Below are positions 35,321 to 44,039 of a stretch of DNA of 64,000 nucleotides, piece after piece (the stretch's first letter is position 1; each line of letters opens with the position of its first letter). The stretch comes from Paraburkholderia sartisoli (GTDB taxonomy: Bacteria > Pseudomonadota > Gammaproteobacteria > Burkholderiales > Burkholderiaceae). The notes beneath the pieces are model-generated. The model was not told where the DNA came from. It ran no database searches and worked only from the letters and a program-made list of their open reading frames with translations. The translations under genes and the position numbers were made by a program. The DNA is taken from positions 372,001-436,000 of the forward strand of contig NZ_FNRQ01000002.1 in assembly GCF_900107685.1 (NCBI RefSeq), read 5' to 3'.

Positions 35321-36073
35321 TCACGGTGCGCCTCCGATCAGCGTATCGGCGCGCAGCGCGTCGCGCACCGGCCACGATTGCCACAGCCACAGCACCTCCG
35401 AGATCGCCAGCAGCGACACCGCGGTGAGCACGAAGATCACCGTCCAGCGCGTGACGGTCGGCAGCTTGCGCGGCGCGATATGCGAGAGCGTGTTCGAATA
35501 GGCCTCGTCGACCAGCACGCGATCGCGGCCGCCGAGGTCGGGCCTGCGCTGATAGACGAACTCGTACAGTTCCTCGCGAAAACCGCGCAGACGCGCGTCG
35601 TTTTCCATGCCGCGAAACCTGCCGTGAAAACCGAGCGCAAGCGCGAACAGATAAAGCCGCGCGATGTTGCGGCGTGACGGCTCGCGATCCGAGAGCAGTT
35701 GCTCGATGCGCGTGAACACGAGATCGCCCGCGACGTTGGTGCGAAAGAGCGTCGATTCGAGCAGATACGCGCCCCAGTGCGCGCGCCCCACCCACGGCGT
35801 GTTCAACAGGATTTCGTCGGCGAGCACGGCCTTCAGATAGCGTGCGTCCGCGACGTTCTCCATCTCGAAGCGCGTGCTGTCGCGCCGCGACTGCAGCGTC
35901 TGGATTTCCAGCAGGTTCAGCAGATGCCGGTGCAGCCCCTGGGCGGCGGCCTCGGGGTCCGTGTCGTGCGCGTCGGCAAGACGCGTCTGCACGTTCGTCA
36001 GTTCGCCGATGAACGCGCGGAACTGGCCAGCGATGAGATCGTCTTCCTGATTGTCGGGTCGGTAGCGTGCCAT
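35321..36073 (-). CDS. tssL: type VI secretion protein TssL (DotU family), short form
   Basis: 250 residues. The cytoplasmic DotU domain includes ADEILLNTPWVGRAHW and FALALGFHGRFRG. One C-terminal membrane helix follows (VIFVLTAVSLLAISEVLWLW). There is no OmpA-like peptidoglycan-binding extension. It forms the inner-membrane complex with TssM. Gap to tssM is 37 bp; gap from tssK is 91 bp. Confidence 0.94.
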   Translation of the reverse strand: MARYRPDNQEDDLIAGQFRAFIGELTNVQTRLADAHDTDPEAAAQGLHRHLLNLLEIQTLQSRRDSTRFEMENVADARYLKAVLADEILLNTPWVGRAHWGAYLLESTLFRTNVAGDLVFTRIEQLLSDREPSRRNIARLYLFALALGFHGRFRGMENDARLRGFREELYEFVYQRRPDLGGRDRVLVDEAYSNTLSHIAPRKLPTVTRWTVIFVLTAVSLLAISEVLWLWQSWPVRDALRADTLIGGAP

Positions 36074-36164
36074 GCGTGTGTGACCTTCCTGTTACCTGTT
36101 TATTGCCCGTGTTTTAACTTCGGCCTGGCGGCGGATTGCCGCAACACCAAGGCCACGACCGGGA

Positions 36165-37493
36165 TCAGCCCTTCACGAAGAGCAGCATTTCCTGCGGACG
36201 CTGCGCGTTCGCGCCTTCGTTCGGATTACCGATCACCAGCAACTCGCCGCCCTGGATCAGCGCGGGATCGGCTTCGATCTCGAACAGCAGATAGCCCGTT
36301 CCGGAGCGCACACCCAGATCGTCCGCGTGTTCGACGCCGCGCCGCGCGGCGCCCAGCACGCGCCGGCTGCGCAGCGACGGATACACCGGCTGCGAGCCGA
36401 TCACCGCGCCCGCCATCCACGCCAGCAGGTCGCGATCGGACTGGCCACGCAGGCCGATCACGAGGCGCTCGCCGATCCATTCCGTCTGCAGGCCGATTTC
36501 GAACGCGCCGTGGCTGAACAGGAACTTGTGCTCGCGATATTTCTCGCTCACTTCCGAGACCGACTCGCCGAGCGCGCGCAGCAGCGGCGTGAAGACCGCC
36601 TGCGGATCGGCGTGGTCGTAGTCTTGCGGCACGGGCGGCATGCCGCCCGGCCGGAGCATGCTCAACGAGCCGAGCAGCGAAGTCAGCGCGAGATACAGCG
36701 TCAGCGGATGCAGATGCGGCGTGCGCAGCACGGCTTCCACGAACGGCAGGTCGCTCAGCAGGCAACGCAGGCGCTCTTTCAGCTCCAGCTGGGTCAACCG
36801 GTCGTCGGCCTTCGACGAGGGAATCGTCATCTGCCGCGCGACGAACGCCGCCTTGCCGCGCAGCTGGCCGAGGAGCGCGGCGACGCCGGTCCACAACGGG
36901 TTGTCGCGGCTCACTTCGAGGAGCGGCGGCAAACGCTCGCCAAGCCGCACGACCTCGTTGTCCTTGTAGACGGAACCGATGCACATCGACACATGAAGCG
37001 CCGAGGGACGCTCGCCCGCGACCAGCGACAGATTCGGCAGTTGTCGCGGGATATCGGCGGGCGGCGCGTCGGATACTTCGTCTTCGACAGGCGCGCCGCG
37101 CGCCGAGCGGAACCGCCTCACCTGCGCGTCGCGGCGCATCGTGCCGGCCACCGGCAGCGCGAGATACAGATCGAGCGCACCGTCGGCGATCCGCTCCGCG
37201 AGCGGTGCCAGCGAAAGTTCGAGCGGGCCGTGGCCGTCCGCTTCCGCAGCGTAGGCGACCGCCGTGCCGTCGGGCATGATGGCTTCGAGCTCGAGCACGC
37301 GCACGAGGCCAGTCGGCAGCAGACCGTGGTCGAGCACGAGCCGGCGCACGCCCCAGCTAAAAGGTGCCGCCGCGAGCGTCTGCCACGCGACCAGCGAATC
37401 GAAGCGCGCCGACATCAACTGGAAATGCTGTGGCGCGAGCAGCAGCCCTTCGTGCCATTCGACGCGATCTACGACGTTCATCGCTTCATGCAT
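36165..37493 (-). CDS. tssK: type VI secretion baseplate protein TssK
   Basis: 442 residues. The N-terminal WHEGLLLAPQHFQ signature defines the family; SVYKDNEVVRLGERLPPLL is also typical. TssK connects the baseplate to the membrane complex. ATG 37491-37493 begins MHEAMNVVDRVEW; further upstream the frame is not protein-like. It lies between tssJ and tssL. Confidence 0.95.
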   Translation of the reverse strand: MHEAMNVVDRVEWHEGLLLAPQHFQLMSARFDSLVAWQTLAAAPFSWGVRRLVLDHGLLPTGLVRVLELEAIMPDGTAVAYAAEADGHGPLELSLAPLAERIADGALDLYLALPVAGTMRRDAQVRRFRSARGAPVEDEVSDAPPADIPRQLPNLSLVAGERPSALHVSMCIGSVYKDNEVVRLGERLPPLLEVSRDNPLWTGVAALLGQLRGKAAFVARQMTIPSSKADDRLTQLELKERLRCLLSDLPFVEAVLRTPHLHPLTLYLALTSLLGSLSMLRPGGMPPVPQDYDHADPQAVFTPLLRALGESVSEVSEKYREHKFLFSHGAFEIGLQTEWIGERLVIGLRGQSDRDLLAWMAGAVIGSQPVYPSLRSRRVLGAARRGVEHADDLGVRSGTGYLLFEIEADPALIQGGELLVIGNPNEGANAQRPQEMLLFVKG

Positions 37494-37607
37494 GGGAAAT
37501 CGTCCTGGGCAAAGCCCGGTGGGTTTGATACGACACGGGCGAATCGCCACGGCCTGGCCAGGGTGTGGCCACGCAACGGGCCGCATCGGAAAGACATCGC
37601 ACCCTGT

Positions 37608-38099
37608 TCACTTTGTGTCCGAGACAGAAAAAGCGGTGTCGTCCAGCTGCACGACGAGCGTGCCGCTGAACTGCTGGATCCGCACGCGATGGGCGCCGGC
37701 CTGGGGGTAGTTCGCGAAGACGAAGGCGCCCGCGACGCGCGTGCCATCGAACGTGTCGCCGGACACGTCGAGACGTTGCCCCGGCACCAGCTCCCAGCTC
37801 TGATAGCGCAGCCCCTTCGGGAACGACGCCACCAGGTCCGCGCGGCCGTCGAACCACTTCGACGCGGGCAGCGCGGTGAGCCGGTCGACGAGCGCATCGT
37901 CGGTCACGAGGACCACGTCGACCGCGACGGGACTATTGCCGTTGACGTCGTCGCTGGCAACCAGCGTCACCTGTTTCCACTTCACCTTGTCGCCCTTGAA
38001 GCTCAGGAACGACGGCACCGCGCAGCCGGCAAGCGCGCAGGCGGCGAACAGCGCGAGCAGGTAGACGGCGGTCCTGCGCAACGTAGACAAACCCATCAT
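37608..38099 (-). CDS. tssJ: type VI secretion outer-membrane lipoprotein TssJ
   Basis: 163 residues from the ATG at 38097-38099 (MMGLSTL), which has a GGAGAG Shine-Dalgarno; an ATG five codons earlier is possible. The lipobox is CALAGC, so the mature protein is anchored to the outer membrane. The rest shows the TssJ/SciN pattern, beginning VTLVASDDVNGNSPVAVDVV. TssJ binds the periplasmic end of TssM. It is separated from the amino-acid cassette by 73 bp and resumes the secretion genes. Confidence 0.93.
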   Translation of the reverse strand: MMGLSTLRRTAVYLLALFAACALAGCAVPSFLSFKGDKVKWKQVTLVASDDVNGNSPVAVDVVLVTDDALVDRLTALPASKWFDGRADLVASFPKGLRYQSWELVPGQRLDVSGDTFDGTRVAGAFVFANYPQAGAHRVRIQQFSGTLVVQLDDTAFSVSDTK

Positions 38100-38172
38100 C
38101 GAAACTCTCCCCATCCACCGGCCTGCGCGGCGGCGTTAAACCCTGCATGTTTCGGGGCCGCGCGATCTGGTC

Positions 38173-39597
38173 TCATCTCGCCCCCACGCCGATACCCATC
38201 AGCACGATGAGCGACGCGGCCATCAACGCGCAGCCCGTGGCGAGCGCCAGTTGCGCGCGCGAAAACGAAAACGTCAGTACCGCGCCGCGCGGATCGGACG
38301 GCATCAACTCCGCCGGCGCGACGCGCTCGGACGGCAAACCCGCCGACACCAGCGCGACCACCGCGCAGGTCGAGACGAGGCTCAGCACGTTGCGCGGGCC
38401 GTCGCAGATCAGGTCGATCGCGATAAAAAGCGCGCCGGCTGCTTCAACCGGCAATTGCAGCGCGGACAGCACGACAGCCGCATAGGCGACGGTGCCGAGC
38501 CCGTTCTGCCCCGAAGAAAGAATCGCCGCGACGGTCGAGCCGACCGCGATCAGCACGATGTCGGACGGGCCGATTGGCCGGTCGTACAGGTTCGCGACGA
38601 ACACGGTCGCGAGCGCGAAATACAGCGCGGAGCCCGCCCGCACGAACACGGAGCCGAGCGGCACGACGAGCTCCACCACGCCGCGCGAGAAGCCGAGCCG
38701 CACGCTCATCGCCTCGATCGTGTGCGGGATCGGCGCGGTGGCGCTGCCCGAGGTCAGTCCGACCAGCAGCGGCGCCTTCAGGTCCGCCAGCACGCGCAGA
38801 AACGGCAGACGCGCGATCCTCGCCATGACCGCGATCGCCACCACGCAAAGCAGCAGCGCGAGCCCGAGGAAATCGAGCAGGAAGCTGCCCATGGCGAAGA
38901 CGGTCGCGCGCTGCGTGTGCATCGTCAGATGCGCGGCGGTGCCGAACGCGAGCACGGGGATCAGCAGGTTCGCGTACTCGATCACGTGTTCGAGCGCGCG
39001 GTAGATGCCCTCGAACACGTTGGTCAGCATGCCCGACTGCTCGCGCGAAAGCGCGGCGAACGCCATGCCGAACAGGATCGTGCCGGTCAGGATGCCGAGC
39101 GTGTGGCCTTGCGCGAGCACACGATAGAAGTTGTCCGGCACGATGTCGTTCAACGCGAAGCCGATCCGCGACGGCAGTGCGTCGGCGACGGCGCCGGCGA
39201 ACAGCCTCATCGGCACCTCGCCGCCGCTGCCCGTGCTGTTGAGCACCAGCGTGCCGAGCTGGCTGCGCGCTTCGTGCGAAAGCTGCGCACCCGGCGTGGC
39301 GAGCAGTCCGAGCATCGTGCCGCCGGCCGCGGCCAGCGCGACCAGTACCACCGCGACCGCGAGGATCGTGCCGACGCGCACCGCCGGGCGCGGCAGCGCG
39401 AGCACCTGGCGCAACCCGAAAAAAGTGGCGACCACCAGCAGCGGAACCGCCGCCATGTTCACCACGGCAAGATAAAGCTGCCCGACGACCCATGCGAAGG
39501 TCGAGGGCCCCTCGGCAACCGCGCCCGTGACGCCGCCCGCGACGAGGCACAGCAGGAGCCCCGGCGCGCTGTTGGAGAGTTTTTTCAGCACGTTCAT
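38173..39597 (-). CDS. SLC1-type dicarboxylate/amino-acid symporter, divergent copy 1
   Basis: 474 residues with the fold pattern of glutamate/aspartate:cation symporters. The HP1 hairpin region reads TSGSATAPIPHTIEAM. The usual NMDGT motif of TM7 is replaced by FVRAGS. In TM8 the conserved Asp and Arg are kept (IDLICDGPR), but the following Thr, Asn and Asp positions have changed. It may transport an acidic amino acid with altered ion coupling. The start overlaps the racemase stop by 4 bp. It lies inside the T6SS operon, next to tssJ. Confidence 0.85.
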   Translation of the reverse strand: MNVLKKLSNSAPGLLLCLVAGGVTGAVAEGPSTFAWVVGQLYLAVVNMAAVPLLVVATFFGLRQVLALPRPAVRVGTILAVAVVLVALAAAGGTMLGLLATPGAQLSHEARSQLGTLVLNSTGSGGEVPMRLFAGAVADALPSRIGFALNDIVPDNFYRVLAQGHTLGILTGTILFGMAFAALSREQSGMLTNVFEGIYRALEHVIEYANLLIPVLAFGTAAHLTMHTQRATVFAMGSFLLDFLGLALLLCVVAIAVMARIARLPFLRVLADLKAPLLVGLTSGSATAPIPHTIEAMSVRLGFSRGVVELVVPLGSVFVRAGSALYFALATVFVANLYDRPIGPSDIVLIAVGSTVAAILSSGQNGLGTVAYAAVVLSALQLPVEAAGALFIAIDLICDGPRNVLSLVSTCAVVALVSAGLPSERVAPAELMPSDPRGAVLTFSFSRAQLALATGCALMAASLIVLMGIGVGAR

Positions 39598-40295
39598 CTG
39601 AACGTGTTCCAGCCGCGCGCGGTGGCATACGCCACCGTCGCGCGGGCAAGTTCCAGCGTGCTGTCGATCAGCGGGAACGCCGTCGCGCCGGCTTGCCGCG
39701 CCGCCACCGGAATTTCGGTGCAGCCCATGATCGCCGCCTGCACGCCGCCATCGGCGAGCGTGGCGAGCACGTCCGCGAGCGCCGCCGATCCTTCGGCAAG
39801 CCGCCCGGCCTTGACGTCGCGAATGCAGATGTCGACGGCGTGCTGCGTCGCGTCGTCGGGTACGACGGGTTCGATGTCACGCGTGGCGAGCGCGCGCTGA
39901 TAGAACCCGGAGGCCAGCGCGCCGCGCGTCGCCAGCACCGCCGCGCGCGACACGCCCGCAGGCACCGCGGCCACGCAGGTCTCGGCGATATGCAGCACGG
40001 GCGCCGCGCTGCGCGCGCTCATCTGCGCGTACCAGTGATGCGACGAATTGCACGGAATCGCGATCAACCCGACTTCGTTACGGTTGAGCAGGTCGATGCC
40101 CTTCAGCAGATACGGCAACGGCGCTTCGTCGCCACCCAGGATCGAGCGCGAGCGGTCCGGAATCTGCGGCAGGTTCGCCACCATCATCGGCAAATGCTGC
40201 TGGTCGCTTTCCGCGCGGGTGAGGCCGATCACCTTCTCCATGAAGTCCACCGTTGCAAGCGGCCCCATGCCCCCGAGCACTCCGATCATTGTCAT
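39594..40295 (-). CDS. aspartate/glutamate racemase family protein
   Basis: 233 residues, full length for the family. It begins MTMIGVLGGMGPLATVDFM. The two catalytic Cys sites are IPCNSSHHWY (about residue 80) and MGCTEIPV (about 190). These racemases invert aspartate or glutamate through a two-base Cys mechanism without cofactor. There is no export signal, so it is cytoplasmic unless delivered by the T6SS. It is flanked by two SLC1-type symporters and followed immediately by one, implying uptake and racemisation of an acidic amino acid. Confidence 0.9.
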   Translation of the reverse strand: MTMIGVLGGMGPLATVDFMEKVIGLTRAESDQQHLPMMVANLPQIPDRSRSILGGDEAPLPYLLKGIDLLNRNEVGLIAIPCNSSHHWYAQMSARSAAPVLHIAETCVAAVPAGVSRAAVLATRGALASGFYQRALATRDIEPVVPDDATQHAVDICIRDVKAGRLAEGSAALADVLATLADGGVQAAIMGCTEIPVAARQAGATAFPLIDSTLELARATVAYATARGWNTFR

Positions 40296-40304
40296 CGCGC
40301 GCTC

Positions 40305-41585
40305 CTAGATCTTCAGCGGCCGCGGGCAGATCATCGACACGGCCGCCGCATTGCCGATCACGAGGATCAGCGTGCGCAACATGTCGCAGACCGGATCGAC
40401 CGCGAGAAAGAGAATGAACGCCGCCTCGAACGGCAGCTGCAGATACGCGCAGGTCATGCCGATCAGCGAGACGGTCACGAGGCCGGTCATGCCCGCCGAC
40501 GCAAAACCCGCCAGCACCGACGCGAGCAGCACCGTGCAAACCTCGACCACGCCGAGCGTGTGGCCGTAAAGCTGGGCGATGAAGAGCGTGGCGCACACGT
40601 AGTACACCATCGGGCCGACACGCAGCAGCGACACGGCGAGCGGCACCAGCAGCTCGACGCGCGAGCGCGCGAAGCCGAGCCCATCGACGAGCGTCTCGAT
40701 CATGCTCGGCATGCAGGCCGCGCTGTTGCGCGTGGCGAGCGCGAGCGCGAACGGCGCGCGCAGCGCGTCTAGCGTCGCGCCCAGGCGCTGGTTCGAACGC
40801 TTCCAGATGACGACGACCGCGAATACCAGCAGCAGCACCGCCACGAGGAAGAACGCGATGACGAACTGCAGCATCGCGTGCAGCGGCCCGACGCCCGACT
40901 TGCCGAGTTGCGCCGCGCTCATGCAGAAGAGAATCACCGGCAGCGGATAGCTCAACCAGTGCATCAGTTTCTGGCACGCGTGATAGATCGTCTCCAGCGA
41001 CTGGCTGAGGCCCACGGAAATGCGCTCCGGCACGCGGCCCACGGCAAGGCCGAACAGCAGCGCGAACACCAGCGCCTTGAGCGCGTCGCCATTGGCGAGC
41101 GCGGCGAAAATGTTGGTCGGCACGAGGCTCGTCAGCACGTCCGTGAAGCTGAGCGACTTCGGTGGAATGTCGGTGCCGTACAGGCTCATCACGGTGTCGC
41201 TGGACGTCGAGTCGCCGCCCACCATCATCCCGAACGTGTGCATGGTGCTGCTCGACAGGTTCGCGCCCGGATTGAGCAGCAGCAGCACGATCGCGCCGAC
41301 CACCGCGACGATCACCGACGCCCCCGCGAATACCGTCACCACACGCAACAGCAGCCGCGAGGCGCCGCCGTCGCGGAAGAGCCGCTGCAGGCTGAAGATG
41401 ACCGCCGAGATCATGAACGGCAGCGTGGTCATCTTCAGCAGGTCGACGTAGATGTCGCTCAGCACGACAAGCTGCTGCGATTCGGTGGGAAAGAGCAGGC
41501 CAACCGTGCCGCCGAGCACGAGGCTGCCGATCACGACCCACGGGTTGAGCACCAGGGCGTAGATCTTGCTGGAAGTGAGTGTCAT
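40305..41585 (-). CDS. SLC1-type dicarboxylate/amino-acid symporter, divergent copy 2
   Basis: 426 residues, paralogous to the copy at 38173. HP1 reads ATRNSAACMPSMIETL. The TM7 NMDGT motif is replaced by LRVGPM. TM8 reads VDPVCDMLRTLILVIGN, keeping the substrate-binding Asp, Arg and Thr but losing the later Asn and Asp. The loss of the sodium-site motif in both paralogues is unusual. Upstream neighbour is the periplasmic binding protein; downstream is the racemase (9 bp). Confidence 0.85.
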   Translation of the reverse strand: MTLTSSKIYALVLNPWVVIGSLVLGGTVGLLFPTESQQLVVLSDIYVDLLKMTTLPFMISAVIFSLQRLFRDGGASRLLLRVVTVFAGASVIVAVVGAIVLLLLNPGANLSSSTMHTFGMMVGGDSTSSDTVMSLYGTDIPPKSLSFTDVLTSLVPTNIFAALANGDALKALVFALLFGLAVGRVPERISVGLSQSLETIYHACQKLMHWLSYPLPVILFCMSAAQLGKSGVGPLHAMLQFVIAFFLVAVLLLVFAVVVIWKRSNQRLGATLDALRAPFALALATRNSAACMPSMIETLVDGLGFARSRVELLVPLAVSLLRVGPMVYYVCATLFIAQLYGHTLGVVEVCTVLLASVLAGFASAGMTGLVTVSLIGMTCAYLQLPFEAAFILFLAVDPVCDMLRTLILVIGNAAAVSMICPRPLKI

Positions 41586-41615
41586 GTGCCGGATCCGGTT
41601 GGCGAGATCAGTAAA

Positions 41616-42605
41616 TCAGTAGCTGGGTGCCTGCAGAACGGCGGCGACGTCGAGCCGCTTCGCGCGATCAGCAAGGAACTGGTTGACGAACGCGAGCAGC
41701 GCGGGTTCGCTGATGTTGACGGCGACGGCGAGCGTGTCCTCGAGGTCTTTCAGCGTCACCACGCGCAGGCGCAGCGACGCGGTCGGATCGGATTTCAGCA
41801 CGCGCTTGACCTCGAACTCGTCGCGAAACGCGGCGGTGATGTCGCCGTCGTTCAGCGCCTTGAGCACCGCGTCCCACGTCGGGTAGGTCATCAGCTTCGC
41901 GTGCGGGAAATTGCTCAACGCGTACTCGGCATAGGAGGACTTCGCCACCACGCCGAGCGTGCCGTCATAGGTGCGGATCACCTCGGGCACCGGGCGTCCA
42001 TGCGCGAGCTGCGCGAACTTCACGCGGTTGAGCAGCAGCGCGCGATTCAGGCGCAGATAGGGCTCGCTGAAACTGATGGTTTCCGTGCGCGGCAACGTGC
42101 GCGACAGCTTGCTGACCGCGAGATCGGCCTGCCCTTTCGCGAGCAGGCTGACCACGCCGTCGAACGTCATCGCGTCGCGGTTGAAGCGCACTTTCACGTT
42201 GAGCTTCTGCGCGAGTTCTTTCGCGAGGTCGATGTCGAGACCGACGAGCTGTCCGTTGTGCTCTTCGAAGAACGGCGGCTGGTCGACGCCCAGCACCGCG
42301 ACCACCAGTTCGCCCCGGTTGACGATGCGCGCGAACTCCGGCGCGAGAAGACGGCCGTCGGGCATCTGGACGAGACCCGTCGACGTCAGGACCAGCGCGG
42401 CCCCGGACGCAGGCGCGGGCGCGCTCGCCGCCGGGCGTGCGGCAGGTGCCGCGTCGGCGGCAAGCGCGAGCGCGGGTGCGCCGGACGTCGCGACGAGGAG
42501 CGCGGCACATGTTGCACGCGTCAGCGTGACGTGGGATCGAACGGCAGCAGCAACGCGCCGCCGGCAGAGTGAAGCAATGTCTGAGATGAATTTCGCAAAC
42601 GACAT
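41616..42605 (-). CDS. periplasmic amino-acid-binding protein (PBP2 fold)
   Basis: 329 residues. A long N-terminus with a hydrophobic export segment (CAALLVATSGAPALALA) is followed by an Ala/Pro-rich linker. The binding domain starts near residue 95 and has the polar-amino-acid pattern QPPFFEEHNGQLVGLDIDLA and then ISFSEPYL. No ABC permease or ATPase is encoded nearby. It may deliver ligand to the SLC1-type proteins or act as a sensor. Confidence 0.85.
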   Translation of the reverse strand: MSFAKFISDIASLCRRRVAAAVRSHVTLTRATCAALLVATSGAPALALAADAAPAARPAASAPAPASGAALVLTSTGLVQMPDGRLLAPEFARIVNRGELVVAVLGVDQPPFFEEHNGQLVGLDIDLAKELAQKLNVKVRFNRDAMTFDGVVSLLAKGQADLAVSKLSRTLPRTETISFSEPYLRLNRALLLNRVKFAQLAHGRPVPEVIRTYDGTLGVVAKSSYAEYALSNFPHAKLMTYPTWDAVLKALNDGDITAAFRDEFEVKRVLKSDPTASLRLRVVTLKDLEDTLAVAVNISEPALLAFVNQFLADRAKRLDVAAVLQAPSY

Positions 42606-42627
42606 GGGGCAGCCGGTATCAGTTAGA

Positions 42628-42921
42628 TCAGTTAGTCGGGGAAGAAGCGGGAAGCGACACCACGTCGCCCGTATAGGTTGACTGCGTCGATGCGGGTGCG
42701 GCGGCAGGCGTGACGGCGGGCGCGGCAGCCACAGCGGCGACCGGTTGCGCGGCTACGCCAGGCAGCGCGCTACGTGCCGCGGCGTCGGCACCGGACCACG
42801 CGGGGGCCACGAAACGCACGCCGATCTCGACGCCCAGCAGAAAAAGGAGTCCGCATAACAGCACGGCGCAGGTCACGGCGATCGTCACCATGCGCGAAGT
42901 CATCGAAAAGGCGTATTGCAT
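42628..42921 (-). CDS. small single-span membrane protein of the T6SS amino-acid cassette
   Basis: 97 residues. One helix (about 10-33, MVTIAVTCAVLLCGLLFLL) is followed by a low-complexity Ala/Pro/Val domain that would face the periplasm. A GAGGAAAG ribosome site lies 7 nt before ATG 42919-42921. I do not recognise the family. It sits between the PAAR-like gene and the binding protein, so it is either a cassette component or a linker to the secretion machine. Confidence 0.6.
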   Translation of the reverse strand: MQYAFSMTSRMVTIAVTCAVLLCGLLFLLGVEIGVRFVAPAWSGADAAARSALPGVAAQPVAAVAAAPAVTPAAAPASTQSTYTGDVVSLPASSPTN

Positions 42922-42934
42922 CGTGTGTCTTTCC

Positions 42935-43321
42935 TCAGGGAACCATGGTGTCGACCTGCGCGGGCATCACGATCTGGATCACGCCGCCCCATGCGCACAT
43001 CAGCTTCGATGAGTTCTGCAACGCCGGCTGGCAGCCGATCAATACCGTGGGCGAGCCCGGCGCCCACGGCGCGGACGTCATCGGCACGCACGGCATCGGC
43101 GTGAGCACACCCAGCGCGGCGGCCGTCGCGGCGGCGACCTGCGGGTTGCCCATGCAACTGCACATGCCGAACGGCGCGACGTTGACGACCGGTGCGTGAT
43201 CCATGATGCAGGCAAGCGGTGTCTGCCCCATCACGCCGCTTGCCGGCAGCACCGACAGCACGCCGGGCGCCACGCCGAAGCTGCATTGCAGGCCGCTGCC
43301 GGCGGTAATCTGGATGCCCAT
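42935..43321 (-). CDS. PAAR-like protein, DUF4280 family
   Basis: 128 residues. It has several conserved Cys, and Pro/Gly-rich segments such as DHAPVVNVAPFGMCSCMGNP and TPMPCVPMTSAPW. These are typical of DUF4280 proteins, which resemble PAAR tips that sharpen the VgrG spike. It lies three genes from vgrG in the same direction. It probably caps this spike and may carry an effector; there is no C-terminal toxin extension. Confidence 0.88.
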   Translation of the reverse strand: MGIQITAGSGLQCSFGVAPGVLSVLPASGVMGQTPLACIMDHAPVVNVAPFGMCSCMGNPQVAAATAAALGVLTPMPCVPMTSAPWAPGSPTVLIGCQPALQNSSKLMCAWGGVIQIVMPAQVDTMVP

Positions 43322-43324
43322 GGC

Positions 43325-44032
43325 CTACCCCCTCACCCAGCGTTCGAGACGCTGGGACAGGCGCGGCGCGGCGGCGGAGTCTCCGCCAGCGGGGATCGCG
43401 CGCCAGGCGCCCTGCGGCTTGCCCTGCACATAGCGGCGCTCCTGCATCACCTGACCGTCCGGTCCGTAGCGGCGCACGGTGCCATCGAGCAGCCCCGCGT
43501 GATACGGCGAGACCTGCGAGAGCGCGCCGTCTTCCGCGTAGTCGAGCGTCTCGCCTTCGAGTACGCCCAGGCGATACCGCACGCGACGCACCACCACACC
43601 GTCGTGCATGAAGAGCGCTTCGCCGTCCGGCAAGCCCTTCACATATTTCACGCGCGACGTGACGAGGCCGCCAGGCGCATAGCTCACGCTCTCGCCGTTC
43701 AGCGCTCCCAGCGCGTACTGCTGGCGGCTGACAGGCACGCCTTTTTGCCATGTGGTGACGAGGCCGTGCAGCTTGCCGTCCACGTAGTGCGACTCGATGA
43801 GCGGTGCGCCCGACGCATCGAACGCACGCGATGGTCCGGACAGCACGCCAAGCGCGAACATCGCGTTCAGCAGCACCGTGCCACCGGGGCCGTAGCGCAC
43901 CATCTCGCCGTGCTGCACGTCGCCCGCGAACGACATTCGCGTAACGAGACGTCCCGCGTCGTCGTGTACGTCGACGACGCGCGTCGCGCTGGCGGGCGAA
44001 CCGGAATCGACGGGAAGAGTGGCGGCGTTCAT
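43325..44032 (-). CDS. MORN/YwqK-type repeat protein
   Basis: 235 residues made of about seven degenerate repeats of roughly 22-24 residues. They follow the pattern Y-x-x-G-x-x-x-G-x-x-x-x-Y-x-x-x-G, for example YVDGKLHGLVTTWQKG and YVKGLPDGEALFMHDG. Such repeats form beta hairpin stacks and occur in YwqK-type immunity proteins and in scaffolds. Sitting between vgrG and the PAAR-like gene, it could be an adaptor for loading the spike, or an immunity protein. No signal peptide. Confidence 0.8.
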   Translation of the reverse strand: MNAATLPVDSGSPASATRVVDVHDDAGRLVTRMSFAGDVQHGEMVRYGPGGTVLLNAMFALGVLSGPSRAFDASGAPLIESHYVDGKLHGLVTTWQKGVPVSRQQYALGALNGESVSYAPGGLVTSRVKYVKGLPDGEALFMHDGVVVRRVRYRLGVLEGETLDYAEDGALSQVSPYHAGLLDGTVRRYGPDGQVMQERRYVQGKPQGAWRAIPAGGDSAAAPRLSQRLERWVRG

Positions 44033-44039
44033 CGTCGGT

